Source: Diploptera punctata
Taxonomy: Eukaryota > Arthropoda > Insecta > Blattodea > Blaberidae
Reading direction: 5' to 3'
DNA length: 64,000 nucleotides
NCBI GenBank assembly: GCA_030220185.1
Contig: JASPKZ010010276.1
Location: forward strand, 222,501 to 286,500
Shown here: piece after piece, positions 1-11,418 of the stretch
Numbering within the stretch: position 1 is the stretch's first letter
Layout: each line of letters opens with the position of its first letter
Made by a program: the position numbers and the translations under genes
Notes under the pieces: generated by a model
What the model saw: the letters and a program-made list of their open reading frames with translations, nothing else
What the model was told of the DNA's origin: nothing
Databases searched by the model: none

Positions 1-244
1 TACTGTCATTTTGTTCACACACTTACGAGACAATTTGCACTTAACCACAGTTTGATATTTTAAGCACTGCACAAAAGAACAAATATATGTACAGCCTTTG
101 AAAAAAATGATGGCGCAACTCTTGATGATGGAAAGTTAAGTTTCGAAGAGCGATTCACACCAGTACGTTGTTACATGTTCTGACTCGTTTGAGTATAAAG
201 CGGACGACATAAGTCTCTCTTCATGCAGCATTCCTATCGTTCGC

Positions 245-326
245 TTCAGTGGAGCAATCGGTAAGATGCCCTTTTTCCGACGACATGGGCCCACGTTCGA
301 TTCTGGTCAGGTAGGTTTTTTATTCA
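245..326 (+). repeat. Degenerate tRNA-like Pol III module
   Basis: A tRNA-like stretch with an A-box-like segment (GTGGAGCAATCGGTAAGATG) and a B-box-like segment (ACGTTCGATTCT), followed by a run of six T that would serve as a Pol III terminator. Acceptor pairing is not convincing, so this is more likely a SINE head or tRNA pseudogene than a working tRNA gene. Bases 1-244 show nothing recognisable. Confidence 0.35.
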
Positions 327-328
327 TT

Positions 329-1254
329 ACTAGCTAATATTCGGCGTGCGCTGATACGCCTAAATAAGTGATAATGAGTTTTTACATTAAGTTGAACAAG
401 TAATAATTATAAATTTATATCATTATTATTTTTAGATACCACATGACGATTACCCGGCATTGCCCGGGAATCTACGTATCCCGAAGTATTTGGCATTAAT
501 GTGCTGAAAAACAAAATTCGTTATTTTGAGTTATCCGTGCTGCTGCTCTGCTTGCCCGGGAATCTACTTAATCCCGATCTTCTTGGTATCAATGAAAGAC
601 AAAAATGGTTATTTTGAAGTATCCCTAAAAGATAAACATATGTAGAGTTTTTTGAGATATTCAATTGTGTGTACTTATTGGTGCATTTATTATGGTTTAG
701 GCAGCGTAAGCCATTTAAGTGTACAAAAAGTCACTTTTATTTTACTTTTCACTACTAAGGGCAATTTTTAAGGGTGAAGAGCTTAAGCATTAAAATTATC
801 TTGTACCCTATAACCTTCCTGGGAAAATCGTGAACATTATGCAAAAGCCTCATCACAACTGGATGAAAGGTACGGCAGTACACACTTGCCCGGTAATCTA
901 CTTACCACATTCTTCCTGGCATGAGTGAAAACAAAAATGGTTATTGTGAGTTATCCGTAAAAGGTAAACATATTTATTGAGGTATTCAATTCTGTGTAAA
1001 TTAATTGTGTATATTTGTTATGATTTAGACAGCGTAAGCCATTGAAGCGGAAAAAAAAAGGATTTTTTCATGTTTTTCACTACAACGGGTGATTTGTAAG
1101 GGCGTAGGAGTTGGGTACCACAACTCTCTTATGGCCTATGTTCATCCCGGGAATCTCCTGAACATTTTGCAAAAGAAACCCCACCACAATCCGATCAACG
1201 GTATGGCCGGGCATAAAGTACGAACAAAGAAACAAACAATTTTTATATATTAGA
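329..1254 (-). mobile_element. Helentron-like non-autonomous repeat, copy 1
   Basis: Read on the minus strand it begins with an AT-rich TATATAAAAATTG start and a GTTTGTTTC-type stretch. It ends in a C/G-rich segment that reads CGCCGAATATTAGCTAGTA. The interior repeats a segment of roughly 330 bases (the GCCCGG.AATCTACTTA motif recurs near 450, 550 and 885). Sister copies lie at 7,643-8,475 and 63,791-64,000. The terminal style resembles Helentron/Helitron-like arthropod repeats, but no Rep/helicase coding is visible, so the class is tentative. Confidence 0.45.
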
Positions 1255-1261
1255 TAACAAG

Positions 1262-1456
1262 AAACAGTGAAACTAATATGTAGAAAGAATGGAAGAGAGT
1301 AGATTACCCAAGAAAATCTAAGATTATTTTCCGAGAGGAAGAACAGTTATCGGACGTCCTCGGAAGAGATGGTCTTAGATCTATTAGTGAAGAACGGAAA
1401 GGCAATTAATGCCTAAAGCAAGAAGTGAAGAAGAAGAAGAGGAAGAAGAAGAAAGT
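1262..1456 (+). mobile_element. RTE-like retrotransposon 3' end (family B)
   Basis: A frame-broken 3' tail whose translation contains MEESRLPKK followed by GRRTVGRPRKRW. This is the short basic segment that ends family B elements elsewhere in the window. It finishes in a (GAA)n tail at about 1,420-1,456. Only the last ~200 bp of the element is present, as expected for 5'-truncated target-primed insertions. Confidence 0.6.
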
Positions 1457-2244
1457 CTAAGGGAACAAAATATAATATACCAAGAACACTGCTTCATGGA
1501 ACTCCACAGGAACAGCATACGATTTTGTTTAATCTGTTTCGTACTTAACTGAAAATATGCGATGCTACGGACCAGATTTGATGATTCTATGATACGAGTA
1601 TGTATGTATTACGTGATTTTTCAAATTTTAAAATAGTATTCATACTTTATAAAAATATTCCCAGTGTCCAAAACCAAACGTAAGCACATTTTCGGCTCAA
1701 GTTTGCAACAAATTTCGCACATTTTTAAATATCTTACAAATATTCTAATTTCATTTTAATTTCACGGATTATTTTTTTAATATTAATTAACACTTAATAC
1801 CAATTTTAAACATTTTCTAAACTTTAACATTTTCCCATGATATTTTACTGGAATATTTATCTGTACATTTTCTGTTTGATGTAACAGCCTTATTATGCAT
1901 CCAGCCATTTTATTTCTTTGTTGGAATGCAGCCAACATATACTTCATAATTTCAGAACTTCTAATTTACACTACCTATTTTTTGGGCGTTTATTACATGT
2001 CACTCTATTTCATATTTTTATAGGTTAGGGTACATAAATTGCGGTAGGTTAGCTTTTAGGTTATTTTAGGCCTAAAAATATTTTATATTGAATTATACAA
2101 CATCGTCATGTTGGTAGTATTACGTGAATAAAACTTGTATGCACTTCCATCTGTTGGTGCATGCGCGTGGTATCTGCATTTTTAATGACGCTTGTTGGAA
2201 ACTTATCAAAATTTTCTTCTCCTGATACATATATGAATAAATAA

Positions 2245-2275
<31 letters not shown>

Positions 2276-2730
2276 AACAATACACAGAGATTTGATTTAA
2301 TGTATATGAACAAGATTGGCCAGCCCTTATTCCAAACTGATAAGAAGGTATCACTTTTTAATTCAGAGAGAAAATAAGGCAATATAAGCTCTTCTAAGAT
2401 TCCTTAGAAGGTAGATAAATTGGAGCATTTGTGAGCATAAATCTCTTTGCCTGGTTTCAGTGCATTTAATTGGGAAATGATCTAAAAAAGTAGAAATCCA
2501 ATATATATTTTTCCCGTTATATTATTTAATTTAATCGATATTGCAATTCGTAATTAGAGGCTTTAATTTTTGACATCTTGATAGATTATATTTTTACTTG
2601 TGTTGGACTGAAGTAGTTATAGGAAGATGATTGCTATAGAGGTTGGCAGATAAATATGTTTCTCAACAATTTGGACGGAATTAATATCTCTATAAGGACT
2701 ATGCACAATTCAGATTAGCTATAGGACACG
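1457..2730. other. AT-rich sequence without recognised gene
   Basis: No recognisable coding, splice-flanked exon or element end was found. It includes a short (TA)n run at 2,251-2,274. Open frames here are low-complexity chance frames. Confidence 0.6.
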
Positions 2731-2734
2731 ATTG

Positions 2735-2937
2735 ACTTGCTAAATACATGCACAAGATCAACATATTGTCTACACCAAGATGGATTCTATGCAACCACCC
2801 AGAAGAAGAAATGGATGATGAACACCTCAACAACTGTACAGCCGTCAAAGAGGAAACTTCCAAAACTTCGAATTCTGGAGGGGATCAGTGTTAAATGCAG
2901 TATATTAGACACCAACCAACCAACCAAATCTCTGTAA
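2735..2937 (+). mobile_element. Non-LTR retrotransposon C-terminal zinc-knuckle remnant
   Basis: In one frame the translation reads LCNHPEEEMDDEHLNNC, a C-x2-...-H-x4-C arrangement typical of the cysteine/histidine knuckle that follows reverse transcriptase in I/R1/Jockey-type elements. It is followed by a short tail with a (CCAA)n run at 2,911-2,928. No RT domain is present upstream, so this is a 5'-truncated 3' end. Confidence 0.5.
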
Positions 2938-3619
2938 GGATTTTGTTAATATTGACATATTTGTTTGAAAAATAATTAAGGTTCTTTTTTCTTTCTCAGG
3001 TAGAAATATGTTCACAATTATCAACGATGGTATGCTATCAGTATATTTTATTATATATATTGTTTTCAGTATATTTTATTATATATATTGTTTTCTTTTA
3101 CAAGGAGTTTTACTGTATGATGATAGATCTAAATTCATTTTCACGTCAAGTTATTAATATCAATAAGAAATTCTTTGATACAGATATAGGCCTAAACATA
3201 TGGATGGTACAAAGAAAAAAACCAGGTAAGTCACTCTTCCTTGAAACCGAAAAAAAAACACTTTTTATTATAACAAAGTACCTATTTCTTTACATAATTG
3301 CCAATCTGTGAAGGAAAATAGACCCATCACTAAACTGTTTCTCTTCCTGGTTTAAACTTCCAAAAGATATTCTTTTCCGTGGGAATCTAATGGTAGCTCG
3401 AACTTCATATCGTTAAAAAAAGTGACTTATTTGGTTATTTCCCTGCACCCTTCATATGTATTATAGAGAATCATAAGTCGATTCCTAAATAATGTTTAGA
3501 ATCGCGAAATAATTTAATATTGAAAATATTTATTTCGATATTATGGAAAATCATAAGTCCTATTGATTAATTTTATACGGTACTTATTTTCTTAATTTAT
3601 ATTATGTAGCAAAAGACAT
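2938..3619. other. AT-rich sequence, no gene recognised
   Basis: It contains a direct repeat of about 33 bp (3,040-3,106, CAGTATATTTTATTATATAT twice) and otherwise no structure I can assign. Confidence 0.55.
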
Positions 3620-3620
3620 A

Positions 3621-3800
3621 GTCCACCGCTGTGGTCTCGTGGTAGTGTCGCTGCCTCGTAAGCAACGAGATCGTGTTCGATCCCTGATCGAGAAAAGTTT
3701 CTTGGATTATTTTTTTCGTGGTATTTCCTCGTCTGCAAGACGAATGTCACGAAACGTTAAGGTCAAAACGGTCCCCGAACATCACCCGGCCAACATAATC
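3621..3800 (+). mobile_element. SINE-1 divergent 5' half
   Basis: It begins with GTCCACCGCTGTGGTCTCG, the 5' end shared by all SINE-1 copies, and has a B-box GTGTTCGATCCC. The following body (GAATGTCACGAAACGTTAAGG, then CGGTCCCCGAACATCA) matches the SINE-1 middle. The usual 3' hairpin domain is missing and a (TG)n run follows at 3,834-3,850, so this is either a different subfamily or a truncated copy. Confidence 0.65.
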
Positions 3801-4364
3801 GCCATTACTATGTTCACCATGTTTAGCATAAATGTGTGTGTGTGTGTGTGCATGGTATGTTTCGTCTTAATGTTGTGATGTCTCGGAGGAGACCCTGACA
3901 CTGAGCTGATAATTCATTTCGGGAGTCCCTCCATGTTCTTGTGTGATCAAGAAAGTATGTGTGTGATCCGCACTTAGAAATCCCTCTCCCGACAGGTCGC
4001 AGAATTGTAAGAACCGTGCTGCATGTAAAAAGTGCCTATAAGATGAGAGGTTATACTGATATAAAGAGAAGAAGTCAAAAGACGATGTATTTACTTATTC
4101 ATGTTCGTCATGTTGGTTTGGATTTTTACATGCTAAATTTTATGATTGCAACATAGTATAATGAGAAGTAAGAATTCTATCTTTATTCCTTGGTTACACA
4201 TTTCTTCTACTTCTTATTCTTTATTTGTAGAATTTTCATCATATTTATTTCCCAAATACTTCTCGGAGGAAGACGTATTGGGTGTGCATCCACTGTCGTC
4301 CTCCTCTTGCTCTTCTCCCGTTCATTGGTCTATTTCTTTAGCTCTTTTTGCAAGTCTGTTGTGT

Positions 4365-4700
4365 TCTATCTTTTCTTTCATGGATTATCGCCTCGTCGTG
4401 GCGGAGGGACCCAGTACCCATTGATCTAGACGATAGAGTCAGGAAGCGTAAGCTGCTGGCCTGTTAGAGGAGAGGGAAAGCGAAAAATAATCCACAAAGG
4501 GCGGATGGGGTTCGTTAGTCCTGCAAGACAATGCATCTAGAAGAGACAACTCCCAAAGAAAACGACGCAGACGGAGCGCTGGAGTTGGGTGAAGGCAATC
4601 TGAGGGAGGAAACACCGAATAATAAATCCGGCATGAAAACTAGCTAGCGATCCACTTCAAGGCGTATCTTACACATTGCTCGCAATCTCAATGATGAAGC
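4365..4700 (+). mobile_element. Retrotransposon 5' region, degenerate
   Basis: Frame-broken translation contains RKRKLLAC-like, KAKNNPQRADGVR and KENDADGALELGEGNLREE segments, then TSRRILHIA. This order (charged leader, then a segment leading to 'LHI.TLNVRSL') is what precedes the endonuclease of RTE-like elements. The endonuclease itself is lost. Recognition is from memory of family style, hence moderate confidence. Confidence 0.4.
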
Positions 4701-4954
4701 CTCGGATCAAAGACGGTTACACATACAAACGGTTCGATTGCACAGTGTTGCAATATTAACTTTTAATACATTTATTGGGACGTATTTTATATACAGAAGT
4801 TAAGATTCTGTAGATGATGGGACTAGTTCCGAAAGCCCTACAGAGAATTAGTACTTTACAGAGTTGAGGAGACGAACATATAAAGCAACAATTTTAAAAT
4901 GTTATATTATAATTCCAATTTTGTGACTAATTACCTCAAGGGAGTTCTATGACG

Positions 4955-5480
4955 AATTTTTTCATCATCATCATCTGCATTCATGGATTAGGTCTATTGA
5001 CCCGTTCTGACTACAGCCCATCTCTTTCTAGGTCTGCCCACATCTCGGGTGCCTTTAGGTTTGTATTTTGTTATTTGTTTTGGATATATATCTTCATTCA
5101 TTCTGTCTGTGTGTTGCTTCTATTTTTGTCTATATGTATCTATTTTATTAGTTATTGCAAATATTTCAAGTTCCCGTCTTTATTTCTGTGTTCTTGATTC
5201 TGTCTTCCTTAGTGCACACTTTAACAGATCTCAAAAATTTCATTTCTGCCGCCGTTATCCTACTTAGATCTTGTTTTGTTATATATCCAGGCTTCTGAAC
5301 CATAGAGCAGTACCGTTTTGTAAAATTTCAATTGGGTCTCTCTTGTTGTTTTGTTATTTTGTGATTGTTTTATCGTACCGCATATTCCCTGGAATTTTAT
5401 TTTATTAGTTATATCATTATCATAATTAAATGAAATGTCACATCCTAGATAATCGCGAATTTTTAATAATGTTTATTCCA
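4955..5480 (-). mobile_element. RTE-like retrotransposon 3' end (family C)
   Basis: The minus strand ends in GATGATGATGATG preceded by a conserved ~90-bp 3' terminus (GGCACCCGAGATGTGGGCAG... to GACCTAATCCATGAATGCAG) that recurs at 20,207-20,298. Upstream is a decayed RT C-terminal region with many stops. Only the 3' part remains. Confidence 0.5.
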
Positions 5481-6230
5481 TGTTTACAGAGAGCACCCAA
5501 ATGAACTTTCCATTTGAATGACCTTTAATATTGCCTTAGGTAACCTTGTCAAGTATATTCTCATGACATGCTCTTTCTACTTCTTCTGATATTTAGAGAA
5601 GTAGTCGAGGATTGGTAACATGTGGGTTCTTGTAGCACACTACATTTTTCTTTTGATTCCATTTATTGTAGCAGCTGTTTTGTCTATAAACTTAATTTCA
5701 GATTTATTATTTCATTTTGCTAAGTATATTATTAGATGGTTTTATTACAATTTTATCCTTTGACGAAATTTCTTATTTCGTTATTTGTGATTTGTGGGAA
5801 ATGGAAATTAATTTTCTGTGAAATGAGGAGAAATTTAAGCTTGATAAATTAAAAGTTTTAATGTGTTTGAGTTGTATATTCATGATACTTTTTAAATGTG
5901 GTAATGGAATTATAGATTGACAATATCATTTAAATCCGTAACTGAAGCACAATTCAGTACTTTTTCACAATATTAACCGAGTGCCTTTGACCGCATTTGC
6001 CACAATAGTGTTTGAGTTTCATCTGCTATTGATCCTGGTTTATCGGCAGCAATTCACTTCTGACTGGACCAGATAATGGTTTTATTAAATCCTCTTTGGT
6101 TATTTTTGAGAACTTACCTAATATTATTATTGACACCATGTGAATGTTTTCTCACAAAGTTTAATTTCTTATAATCCTTTAATGGTTCTTTATTCTTAAG
6201 CAGATAATCCTTCATTATAATTGACGGAGT
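5481..6230. other. AT-rich sequence, no gene recognised
   Basis: Nothing with family-level similarity or element ends was identified before the mariner-type terminal repeat at 6,232. Confidence 0.5.
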
Positions 6231-6231
6231 A

Positions 6232-7117
6232 CATAGGGTGAATTATAATTAATAGCGCAAACTGAAACGGTTGAAAATATACGATCCATCATCCATCCAT
6301 ATTAATCCTGCCCGAAGGCAGGTTTTTCACTGCAATCATAGCATTTTCATGCTACGCTATGCCGTTTTACTAGGCAATTATAGGTGTGGTAGCTTTCCGT
6401 TGCTTTCCACGCTAGTGAAGGATGATGATGATGATCATAAGGATGATGATGAAGGCCGGATGATTTTCGGGGACCGTTGGGTCCCAAGCTTCCTGACAGT
6501 TGTCTTACGGGTGAGGAAAAAACCCGAAAAAACTCACCCAGGAGTCTGTAATCGAACCCGGGCCCGCTGCGTGACAAGGCAGCACGCTGCCTCGAGACCA
6601 CAGTGGTGGACAAGTATACAATAATAGAAGCAAAAATGTTCTACTAAACATGAATTCGCTAACGAATCATGTGCGAGATAATTGTAAATTTGTGGTTACA
6701 AACCGCCAATGATTTCATTAAGAAACATCGTCCTATTTTAGTAGAAATTAATTTAAAGAATAGACTTTTCGTTTAAGTGCCATTCTATGTTGCCTCAAAA
6801 TTCACTCCTGGCTTAACCTATCAAGGAATACAATTATTTTACATATTATACATATTTCTGTACACTCGTTACGTGTTAAAAGAGGTGTTCAAAGTGTCGT
6901 CCTTGCATCTGGTTCCAATATTGGACTCGTCTCTGCAGTGAGTTTTCATATGATGTTTACAACGAATGGCGTCAGTGGCGGCTCATAACCACGTATTCGC
7001 AACGATAAATCTCGCACACGGTTGGTTTGCGGACCCATGTTTACTGGAACGCTTTTGCTTCTGTTATCGTACACTTTCAACCGTTTCAGTTTGCGTTATC
7101 AATTTTGATACACCCTG
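6232..7117 (-). mobile_element. Tc1/mariner-type deletion derivative split by a SINE
   Basis: Long terminal inverted repeats: GCGCAAACTGAAACGGTTGAAA near 6,255 is matched in reverse by TTTCAACCGTTTCAGTTTGCG near 7,075. The similarity continues past the inserted SINE to a total arm above 100 bp. The outer ends are AGGGTG/CACCCTG beside TA, the Tc1/mariner target site. Inside, the minus strand near 6,867-6,945 encodes RVQYWNQMQGRHFEHLF, which looks like the C-terminal end of a Tc1/mariner transposase. The DDE core is deleted, so the element cannot move itself. Confidence 0.7.
6285..6611 (-). mobile_element. SINE-1 copy inside the mariner terminal repeat
   Basis: Near full-length SINE-1 on the minus strand: tRNA-like head ending at GTGGAC (6,611), B-box GGGTTCGATTAC, middle domain, then two hairpins (6,337-6,356 and 6,308-6,321) and a (ATGG)n-type tail. 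Flanks ATACGAT (6,279-6,285) and ATACAAT (6,616-6,622) are a probable target-site duplication. The host terminal repeat resumes directly on both sides, so the SINE landed after the DNA transposon. Confidence 0.8.
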
Positions 7118-7184
7118 TATGAACTTGTGTTTGAAGACCTAAAAATATCAAATGACTAATAGAAACTAACCTAGTTTTTTTTTC

Positions 7185-7640
7185 TCGAAAATATCTTCAT
7201 CTTCTTGTTTCTTTCCAGGATTAGGTCAATGCGACCTGTTCCGGTACAAGTCCATCGTTTCCTTGGCCGTCCCAATAATCCATGCGGTTTGTAGATGTTG
7301 ATCATTTTTGGTATTGTCCATTCTATATAAATGTTCCTTCCGTCGGTATTTGTACTCTTCTAGTTTATCGAGTATTCAAAATATATCCAGTCCATTTCTT
7401 ATTGCTCATTATGTAGTCTATCCATGCGTGTATATCCTTTTACGGATCTTAAAAAAAATATTTCAGTGGCTTGAATGTGTGGGACAATTTTTTTTTTGTA
7501 AGTATCCAAGATTCAGATCGATACGAAAGCACAGGAACAGCCATAATCTTATAAAACCTGAGCTGAGTTTATCTTCGAGTCTTTCAGAGGGTTCTTCTTA
7601 TGGTGCCGCACATCATTTGATAACGGTTTAAATAATTATG
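7185..7640 (-). mobile_element. RTE-like retrotransposon 3' part (family B)
   Basis: Minus-strand translation across several frames gives MMCGTIRRTLR, then LRFYKIMAVPVLSY.SESWILTKK, matching the family B segment after RT (compare 9,590-10,032). It ends near GAACAGGTCGCATTGACCTAA and an AAGAAGATGAAGAT tail. Frame breaks throughout make it a dead copy. Confidence 0.6.
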
Positions 7641-7642
7641 TA

Positions 7643-8475
7643 CTAACTAATACCCGGCGTGCGCTGCTACTCATAAATAAGTGTTCATGTGTTTTTACCA
7701 CCAGCCGTGTACTGTTCGGGAATCTGCTTATCCCCGTACTCTTGGCATCAATAAAAGACAAAGTGGTTATTGGGAATTATCCGTAAAAGATAAACATATG
7801 CTGTCGCGGACTTTTTTGTAGAGATTTTTTGAGATGTTCAATTCTGTGCACATTAATTTGGTTATTTGTTATGGTTTAGGCAGCGTAAGTTATTTAAGCG
7901 TCAAAATAGGGACATTATTTCACGTTTTTCACTACAAATGGTGATTTTAGGGGTGAAAGGGTTGAGTATTACAACTCCCTTTTAGCCTATGTTCATCCCC
8001 GCAATCTCCTGAATATTTTTCAAAAAGCCCCATCTCAATAGGATGAACGGTATGGCAGAGCACGCTTGCCCGGGAATCTACTTATCCCGATCTTCTTGGC
8101 ATCAATGTAAAACAAAAATGGTTATTGTGATTTATCCGTAAAAGATAAACATATGCTGTCGCGGACGTTTTTGTGGAGTTTTGTGAGATATTCAATTCTG
8201 TGTACATTAATTTGGTGTATTTGTTATGGTTTAGGCAGCGTAAGCCATTTAAGCGTCAAAATAGGGACTTTATTTCACGTTTTTCACTACAAAGGTGATT
8301 TTTAGGGGTGAAGGGGATGAATATCACGACTCTCTTATAGCCTATGTTCATCCCGGGAATCGTCTGAACATTTTGTAAAAAAACCCATCAAAATCGGATC
8401 AGCGGTATGGGCGCGCATAGAATACGAACAAACAAACAAACAAACAAACAAACATCGATTTTTATATATAAGACA
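7643..8475 (-). mobile_element. Helentron-like repeat, copy 2, with internal duplication
   Basis: Same terminal arrangement as the copy at 329-1,254. The minus strand starts with TATATAAAAATCGATG and a (TTTG)n run, and ends GCGCACGCCGGGTATTAG. The interior is two head-to-tail units of about 355 bp (7,713-8,067 and 8,068-8,425), each with ATCTGCTTATCCC/ATCTACTTATCCC, a GGCAGCGTAAG segment and TAGCCTATGTTCATCCC. No protein domain was recognised. Confidence 0.5.
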
Positions 8476-8639
8476 TCCCAATTATAGCTATATGTTATAT
8501 CTGAACCAAGATAGTTAAAGTGTGCTATCTGTTCTATTATTTCATTATAGTTTACTTCAGTTTTTGAAGTAGAGACTTTAAGATTATATTAGAGTTCAAA
8601 TTGATTCAATGTGTAAAAATGGCTGTTTCAGATCGAAAA

Positions 8640-9175
8640 TATATTTTTTGATTGAGAATTGTTTCTGTTATCTACACAGCTATCCTCAACCAAAACATAA
8701 TTTTTTCTTCTCCACTTCCCGATCTTGTGTGTCTGCTTTTGTCATATTTCTCTTCTTCATGTTGTCTTGAATTTCCTTTATCCACGTTGGCTTTGGTCTA
8801 CCACGTTTCTCATTTCCAGGAGGTATCCATTTCAATACTTCTTTGTTTGTTTGTGTCCCTTCTTCTCATTATATGTCCATACCATCTTAGTTGGATTTCT
8901 TCAATCTCTTGTACAATATTATTTTCTACATTCATTATTTCTCTTATTGTATTATTTTTTATTTTATCTATTGTTTATATTCTTGTCGATCTTCTTAATA
9001 AGTCCATTTCTATGACTAATAATTTATTTCTGTGTTTTTGCTGCAACGTCCATGTTTCCGCACCATATAATAAAACACTCTTCACAATTGTGTTATATAT
9101 TAATAATTTAGTTCTCTTGATTACATTACTACTCCATAAAATATAATTTAATATATGCCAATAACATTTTTGTCT
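8640..9175 (-). mobile_element. RTE-like retrotransposon 3' part (family D)
   Basis: Minus-strand translation: LLIYNTIVKSVLLYGAETW, then LLVIEMDLLRRSTRI, IREIMNVENNIVQEIEE and QLRWYGHIMRR, then GNEKRGRPKPTWIKEI. This is the standard order after RT in RTE-like elements. Several stops interrupt it. Related 3' ends lie at 16,795-16,955 and 36,405-36,690. Confidence 0.65.
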
Positions 9176-9298
9176 CTATTATTCTTTTTTCGATGTCTAA
9201 TTCAGATAAAAAATATCTTAAGATTTAAATAAAACTGAATAATTTTTTTACTATTTCTAGTACAATAAATGTATGTAGGTAAATCTCGATTTGAAACT

Positions 9299-9301
9299 CT
9301 G

Positions 9302-9356
<55 letters not shown>
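9299..9356. repeat. (CT)n microsatellite
   Basis: Imperfect CT dinucleotide run with GTCTCT interruptions. The CT/GA-encoded open frames on both strands are artefacts. Confidence 0.95.
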
Positions 9357-9574
9357 TGTGTCCATTAGGTTTTGTTGGAAGCCCCATGTCTCCCTGCCCT
9401 ATGGGGATACGGCTGAGGCACAGAATATTGAACTATGATTCACATACTTATGGAGTACATAATGACGTGGAGGACCTCCAGGGATAGGCAATTTGTTTAA
9501 TGTGTGATTACTCTCGAGAAATTTACAATATTTAAGACATAAATTTAGTCCTACATTCATTCTAAAAGGGAGAA

Positions 9575-10230
9575 TACTATATTGGTAATTTGCAGTACTC
9601 TTTACATCAATTAAATCAGTTATGCCAAGAATATAATTTCAAAATATCAAAAGAAAAAACAAAAATAATGGCATTTTGGGGAAACGATCATATAATATCA
9701 AAAATCGTAATAGAAAACAAACCTCTGGAACAAGTAACAAATTTTAATTATTTGGGTTGTAATTTTACTATAAACACAAAAACTGAAAGAGACATAAATA
9801 TGAAACTGTCGAAATTTCAAATGATATGCGGAACTATACATAAAACATTAAAGAATAAAACAAGAAGAGATACTAGATTGAAGTTTTATAAAACATTGGC
9901 AGTTCCTGCATTACTTTATGGGAGCGAAACTTGGGTAATGACCAAAAAATTGCAAAGTAGAATACACAGCGCAGAAATGAACTTCCTTAGAAGGACAAAA
10001 GGCTGCACAAGAGTGGATCGTATAAGGAATTAAGATATAAGAACAGAGTTAAACATATATCCATTAGATGAGAAAATCAGAGAATATAGGGAGAAATGGT
10101 TTACACATGTGGAAAGAATGAATGTATCAAGATTACCAAGATCAGCATTCAACTACGAGCTAAGAAGTTCAGGGAATGTAGGAAGGCCAGTGAAAATTTG
10201 CCTAGCCCGTGAAGTGAAGAAGAATACGCT
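9575..10230 (+). mobile_element. RTE-like retrotransposon C-terminal part (family B)
   Basis: An open stretch at 9,590-10,032 (147 codons) starts after the RT catalytic YADD. It holds KISKEKTKIMAFWG, NFNYLGCNFT and FYKTLAVPALLYGSETWVM, then SAEMNFLRRTKGCTR and a stop at 10,030. The frame resumes with RTELNIYPLDEKI and FTHVERMN, ending near ...SSGNVGRPVK. This is the longest readable family B copy here. The endonuclease and RT fingers/palm are missing (5' truncation). Confidence 0.75.
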
Positions 10231-10296
10231 ATTGGTGACTACGAATTGGCACAAATGGGGAATGAAAGAGAGGCATAAGAATTCCATATAGGAGAT

Positions 10297-10506
<210 letters not shown>

Positions 10507-10509
<3 letters not shown>

Positions 10510-10680
10510 AGTAGATAGAGTAAGAATGAGGTGGATGAGTAACAGTATTCATGATTTTGGGGAGATAAATTACACAGATGAGATTGGAAAGTATTGGCTC
10601 AGGATAGGGATGCATGGAGAGCTTACGTCCGCTCATCCATGAACTTCCGGTTCGATGATAGGTCTATCAGTGAGTTAGTT
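10507..10680 (+). mobile_element. RTE-like retrotransposon 3' end (family A variant)
   Basis: CCAGTAGATAGAGTAAGAATG... matches family A at its 'RPRMRWENNI' segment. It continues through GGCTCAGGATAGGGATGCAT and GAGCTTACGTCCGC to CATGAACTTCCGGTTCGATGA. The tail has mutated from (GTAA)n to (GTTA)-like repeats (AGTGAGTTAGTTGGATAGTTAG). Confidence 0.65.
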
Positions 10681-11418
10681 GGATAGTTAGTTATGATGTC
10701 CTATTTGAATTCGTGGTTCTATTTGCTTTAAAGATTCTTGGCATTCATCATATATGTGATGAAAAAATGCTTTTACCGGGGATGGAAACTTGAGTTCGCT
10801 ACATCGGAGACAACAGCATGATCTCCAGAATGTAGACCATAGAGGTTGACATGAGAAAACTCATTAAAAAAATCTTTAAAAATGCTTGAAAATGTTTGTG
10901 CTGACAATACCATTCGGTGGTTAAAACATTATTTACTTTTTTTCGAAGGATATTAGACATAGCCTATTTGTTTTCTTTAAAATCAGTTACTACAATTCAA
11001 TTATTGTTTTCACTTGCGGTAATTTATACGATCCTCAACTGAAAACAGCGCCTGTATGGTGTGACAGATATTGAATACTGGTTATTATCCCAGCGGTACC
11101 ATATTCGATTTCGTGCTACCCTAGGCCTATACACATTTCTAATACAAATTGTACCATGTATCCATGCTTAAAAAGTAATGATACCGGACGGGTATCTAAA
11201 ACAAGAAAATGTAATTTTTTTAAAAGCGTCGATGCAGAGTAAATTTAACTCGGTAATTCCGCATTAGAATAGGAGACAAAAGACAACTGGTTCTATTCGA
11301 GCTTAAAACTAATGCTCAGGATGGAAATAAAATTTCTCTACAAATTTTCAGAGGTCATCTAAGGATGTTAGATGATTTTTTATATGAATTTTGCATGTTC
11401 TCTGATATTTTCTTAGTT
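10681..11418. other. No gene recognised
   Basis: Ordinary AT-rich sequence. I see no element ends, exon-like frames or tandem structure. Confidence 0.5.

Noticed and set aside
6271..6624. 117-codon + strand frame and its antisense
   Set aside because: Both lie within a SINE-1 copy.
8652..9146. 164-codon + strand hydrophobic frame resembling a membrane protein
   Set aside because: It is the antisense of a decayed RTE-like retrotransposon; the hydrophobicity comes from T-rich antisense codons.
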